NCBI RefSeq assembly: GCF_004321985.1
Contig: NZ_SCQN01000044.1
Span: forward strand, 147,620-211,619
Direction of reading: 5' to 3'
Source: Castellaniella sp.
GTDB lineage: Bacteria; Pseudomonadota; Gammaproteobacteria; Burkholderiales; Burkholderiaceae_B
DNA length: 64,000 bases
Shown: piece after piece, positions 61,609 to 64,000 of the stretch
Position numbering within the stretch: position 1 is the stretch's first letter
Layout of the letters: each line of letters begins with the position of its first letter
Notes under the pieces: model-generated
Databases searched by the model: none
Told to the model about the DNA's origin: nothing
What the model saw: the letters and a program-made list of their open reading frames with translations, nothing else
Translations under genes and position numbers: made by a program

Positions 61609-62469
61609 GTGCAACTACTACAGGCAATCATCGACGGGATCCTGCTGGGTGGCGTGTATGCCGTGATATCCATAGGTCTGACACTGGTGTTCGGCGTCAT
61701 CGGGATCGTGAATTTTGCGCAGGCTCAGTTCATGATGGTGGGGATGTTCATCGCCTACTATTGCTGGCGGTATTTCGATCTGGATCCGCTCGCAGGATCT
61801 CTGCTGGCCTTTGCGGGGGTTTTTGTCCTGGGCGTAATGATCCAGCGATTCGTCATCAATCGTGTGCTCAGGGCGCCTGATGTCGCGCAAATCTTCCTGA
61901 CGGTTGGGTTGTTGATCGTCCTGGAAAATCTTGCGTTGATTGTTTTTGGATCCGATTTCCGTACCGTTCACACTTCTTACCAGACGAGTGCGCTGCACCT
62001 CGGCGGCCTGCTGTTCAGCGTGCCCTATCTTCTTGCTTTCATCATCTCCATACTGGTCGGGTTCCTGCTCTGGGCGGTGTTGAACAATACGTGGTGGGGG
62101 CGCGCTGTGCGCGCGACCGCGCAGGATTCGATGGCTGCCCAGCTCCTGGGTATTTCCACATCCAGAATCTATCAGACGGCCTTCGGGCTCGGGGTTGGGC
62201 TGACGGCCCTGGGTGGCGCCATCATTCTGCCTTTCGTGACGACGTCTCCGACTGTTGGGAACCAATTTGCCGTGCTCATGTTCACGGTCGTCGTCTTGGG
62301 AGGGCTCGGCAATATCCTGGGGGCGGTTGTGGGTGGCATCGTGGCGGGGTTGATTCAGTCCATATCCTCGCTGGTACTGCCCATACAGCTGCAGAACTTC
62401 GTCCTGTTCGTCATTTTCATCCTCGTCCTTGCTGTACGGCCTGAGGGTCTGTTGCAGAGGAGGGCATAA
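61609..62469 (+). CDS. ABC transporter permease, LivH type
   Basis: Encodes 286 residues from the GTG at 61609. It has eight or so membrane segments and the LivH motifs GVYAVISIGLTLVFGVIGIVNFAQ, RAVRATAQDSMAAQLLGI and FTVVVLGGLGNILGAVVGG. It pairs with LivM, encoded three bases downstream. Substrate as for the binding protein. Confidence 0.92.
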   Translation: MQLLQAIIDGILLGGVYAVISIGLTLVFGVIGIVNFAQAQFMMVGMFIAYYCWRYFDLDPLAGSLLAFAGVFVLGVMIQRFVINRVLRAPDVAQIFLTVGLLIVLENLALIVFGSDFRTVHTSYQTSALHLGGLLFSVPYLLAFIISILVGFLLWAVLNNTWWGRAVRATAQDSMAAQLLGISTSRIYQTAFGLGVGLTALGGAIILPFVTTSPTVGNQFAVLMFTVVVLGGLGNILGAVVGGIVAGLIQSISSLVLPIQLQNFVLFVIFILVLAVRPEGLLQRRA

Positions 62470-62472
62470 ACC

Positions 62473-63474
62473 ATGAATCTGAACCGAACTCTCGCCAAGT
62501 GGGCCGCCTTTACCATTGTGGCGGCGATTCTCCCTGCGCTGGTGCGTGATCAGTCCTATCTGATGCGAGTCATTGCGATGGCGATGCTGTTTGCAGCGAT
62601 GTCCCAGACGTGGAATATCGTGGGTGGGCTGGGCAATCAGATATCTCTGGGGCATGCGGCTTTTTTCGGAGTTGGTTGCTACACCTCGACACTTCTGCTG
62701 ATCCGGTTCGGCATCTCGCCATGGATTGGCATGCTGTGTGCCATGGGCCTCAGTGGAATCATCGGTGCTTTGCTGTGCATTCCCACGATGCGCTTGCGTG
62801 GTCACTATTTCGCGCTAGCCACCCTGGCATTTGGCGAAGCCGTGCGTGTCGTGGCGAACAGCTGGGGCTCTTTGACTGGTGGGCCGGTTGGCATTTCCGT
62901 CCCGGTCATGGACAACAGTCTCACGATGCTGCAGTTCGATTCATCGACGCCGTACTACTATATTTTCCTCGTGGCCTTCCTTGTCGTGACGGCGGTGTTT
63001 ATCGCCATCAACCGTTCCAAACTCGGCTATCGGCTAAGAGCGCTTAGAGCCAGTCCCGAGGTGGCCGAAGTCGTGGGTGTCGATACGGCGCGTACGAAGG
63101 TTGTTGCTTCCTGCATCTCTGCAGGCTTGATCGGCGCCTGTGGCACGCTCTACGCCCAGTTCAATTTCTTTTTTGACCCTGACAGCGCATTTTCGTTGAT
63201 CGGCATCTCCATCAACATCGCTCTCATCTGCATCATCGGTGGCCTTGGAACAGCGGTGGGGCCTTTGATCGGGGCGTTTCTGATCCTTCCCGCAGAGGAG
63301 GTCCTGAACAGCTTGTTCACAGGCCAAGCGGGAGCTGGTTATGCGCAGCTTTTCTATGGCCTGATCCTCGTGATCATCGTGCTGGTCGAGCCGCGCGGCG
63401 TTGTCGCGTTGGGTTCGCGGTTCAGGGACGCTGTACGGCATTCTCGACAGGCGCAACTAAGTTCCCACGGATAG
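62473..63474 (+). CDS. ABC transporter permease, LivM type
   Basis: Encodes 333 residues. It has LivM motifs QTWNIVGGLGNQISLGHAAFFGVG, RLRALRASPEVAEVVGVDT and IGGLGTAVGPLIGAF. Second permease subunit of the system. Confidence 0.92.
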   Translation: MNLNRTLAKWAAFTIVAAILPALVRDQSYLMRVIAMAMLFAAMSQTWNIVGGLGNQISLGHAAFFGVGCYTSTLLLIRFGISPWIGMLCAMGLSGIIGALLCIPTMRLRGHYFALATLAFGEAVRVVANSWGSLTGGPVGISVPVMDNSLTMLQFDSSTPYYYIFLVAFLVVTAVFIAINRSKLGYRLRALRASPEVAEVVGVDTARTKVVASCISAGLIGACGTLYAQFNFFFDPDSAFSLIGISINIALICIIGGLGTAVGPLIGAFLILPAEEVLNSLFTGQAGAGYAQLFYGLILVIIVLVEPRGVVALGSRFRDAVRHSRQAQLSSHG

Positions 63475-63486
63475 GTGCTCGTCGAT

Positions 63487-64000
63487 ATGAGTGAACTGTT
63501 AAGTATCGAAAATGTCGTCAAGAGATTTGGTGGACTGGTCGCCGTGGACGGAGTCTCTTTTTCTGTTCAACCGGGCGACATTCTGGGGTTGATAGGCCCG
63601 AACGGCGCGGGGAAGACCACATTGTTCAACTTGTTGGTCGGTCTGCACAGGCCTAATAGCGGAAAGATTTTGTTTGATCACGTTGACGTAACCGGGATGC
63701 GCCCCCATGCAGTCTGTGAGCATGGCATGACCAAGACATTCCAGAACGTCAGCCTTTTTCCTGACATGACTGTCCTGGAGAATGTAATGGTCGGCGGCCT
63801 GTTGCGATTGTCAATACAGGATGCCCGCGACATGGCCCTTCGCAATCTGGAAAGGGTCGGGCTCCCAGGGATCGCCGATAAACAGAGCAGCGACTTGTCC
63901 TTCCCGGAAAAAGCGCGAGTCGAATTGGCACAGGTACTGTGCACAGGGCCCAAACTCCTTTTGCTGGACGAGGTCATGGCTGCTCTCAACAATCAGGAAA
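63487..64000 (+). CDS. ABC transporter ATP-binding protein, LivG type, N-terminal part
   Basis: The first 171 codons from ATG 63487; the gene runs off the window. Walker A GPNGAGKTT (37-45), Q-loop TFQNVSLFPDMTV, Walker B LLLLDEVMAALN. The signature is LSFPEKARVELAQ instead of LSGGQ; LivG proteins of the aromatic/amide subgroup often show such divergent signatures. A LivF partner is expected beyond the edge. Confidence 0.88.
   Translation, partial: MSELLSIENVVKRFGGLVAVDGVSFSVQPGDILGLIGPNGAGKTTLFNLLVGLHRPNSGKILFDHVDVTGMRPHAVCEHGMTKTFQNVSLFPDMTVLENVMVGGLLRLSIQDARDMALRNLERVGLPGIADKQSSDLSFPEKARVELAQVLCTGPKLLLLDEVMAALNNQE

Noticed and set aside
61618-62805. Open frame of 395 codons antisense to livH
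   Set aside because: Composition is His/Gln/Asp-rich without domain pattern; it is the shadow of a clear permease gene.

Overview
The window is 64 kb of GC-rich chromosome from a betaproteobacterium, most likely order Burkholderiales and close to the Alcaligenaceae (Bordetella/Achromobacter/Castellaniella type). This rests on gene order (tRNA-Leu, tig, clpP, clpX, lon; tyrB and lexA divergent from uvrB, a small phosphatase and the isc genes; prfB-lysS; bkd operon), on an extended second-type IF-1, and on the number of ABC uptake systems. It reads as core genome: I see no insertion sequence, phage gene, integrase, rRNA or CRISPR array, and every gap between genes is under 300 bases. It opens inside rsmB and closes inside a livG-type ATPase gene.

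Layout. 1-4127: rsmB end, fatty-acid desaturase, uvrD. 4146-8753 (minus): a coupled ABC uptake operon of the sulfonate/nitrate type, led by an AhpD-like gene and an acyl-CoA-dehydrogenase-fold gene that lacks the catalytic glutamate. 8994-11803 (minus): yheS and prmB. 12079-18135: tRNA-Leu(UAG), then the protein-quality-control block tig-clpP-clpX-lon. 18261-22958: lexA and tyrB on one strand, uvrB and a low-molecular-weight phosphatase on the other. 23107-25663: IscR site and iscR-iscS-iscU-iscA. 25739-30599: lysS, prfB (with its programmed frameshift), a ClC transporter. 30600-34976: hemerythrin-like gene, a second sulfonate/nitrate-type ABC operon, infA. 35272-45211: two coupled DMT exporters, recJ and a frameshifted neighbour, lolC-lolD, tatD, comEC. 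45328-50400: complete branched-chain 2-oxoacid dehydrogenase operon. 50496-58578: hydrolase, RNase AM-type PHP gene, greB, purL, guaB. 58563-64000: esterase and FadR-type regulator divergent from a branched-chain-amino-acid-type ABC transporter.

Main points for a second look. (1) The isc operon stops after iscA (no hscB, hscA, fdx), and its IscU has lost all three cluster-ligand cysteines (now Leu40, Gly65, Ser108) and contains no cysteine at all, while IscS, IscA, the LPPVK motif and a near-perfect IscR operator are intact. (2) The lon leader has a near-consensus heat-shock promoter followed by a perfect terminator-like hairpin. Its 3' arm is also exactly complementary to the lon Shine-Dalgarno region, which suggests an RNA switch. 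(3) A run of 8 G breaks a conserved gene upstream of recJ and fuses its frame to recJ. (4) The FadR-type regulator gene has three alternating ATTGT/ACAAT half-sites just upstream of its start. Several smaller structures are listed below.
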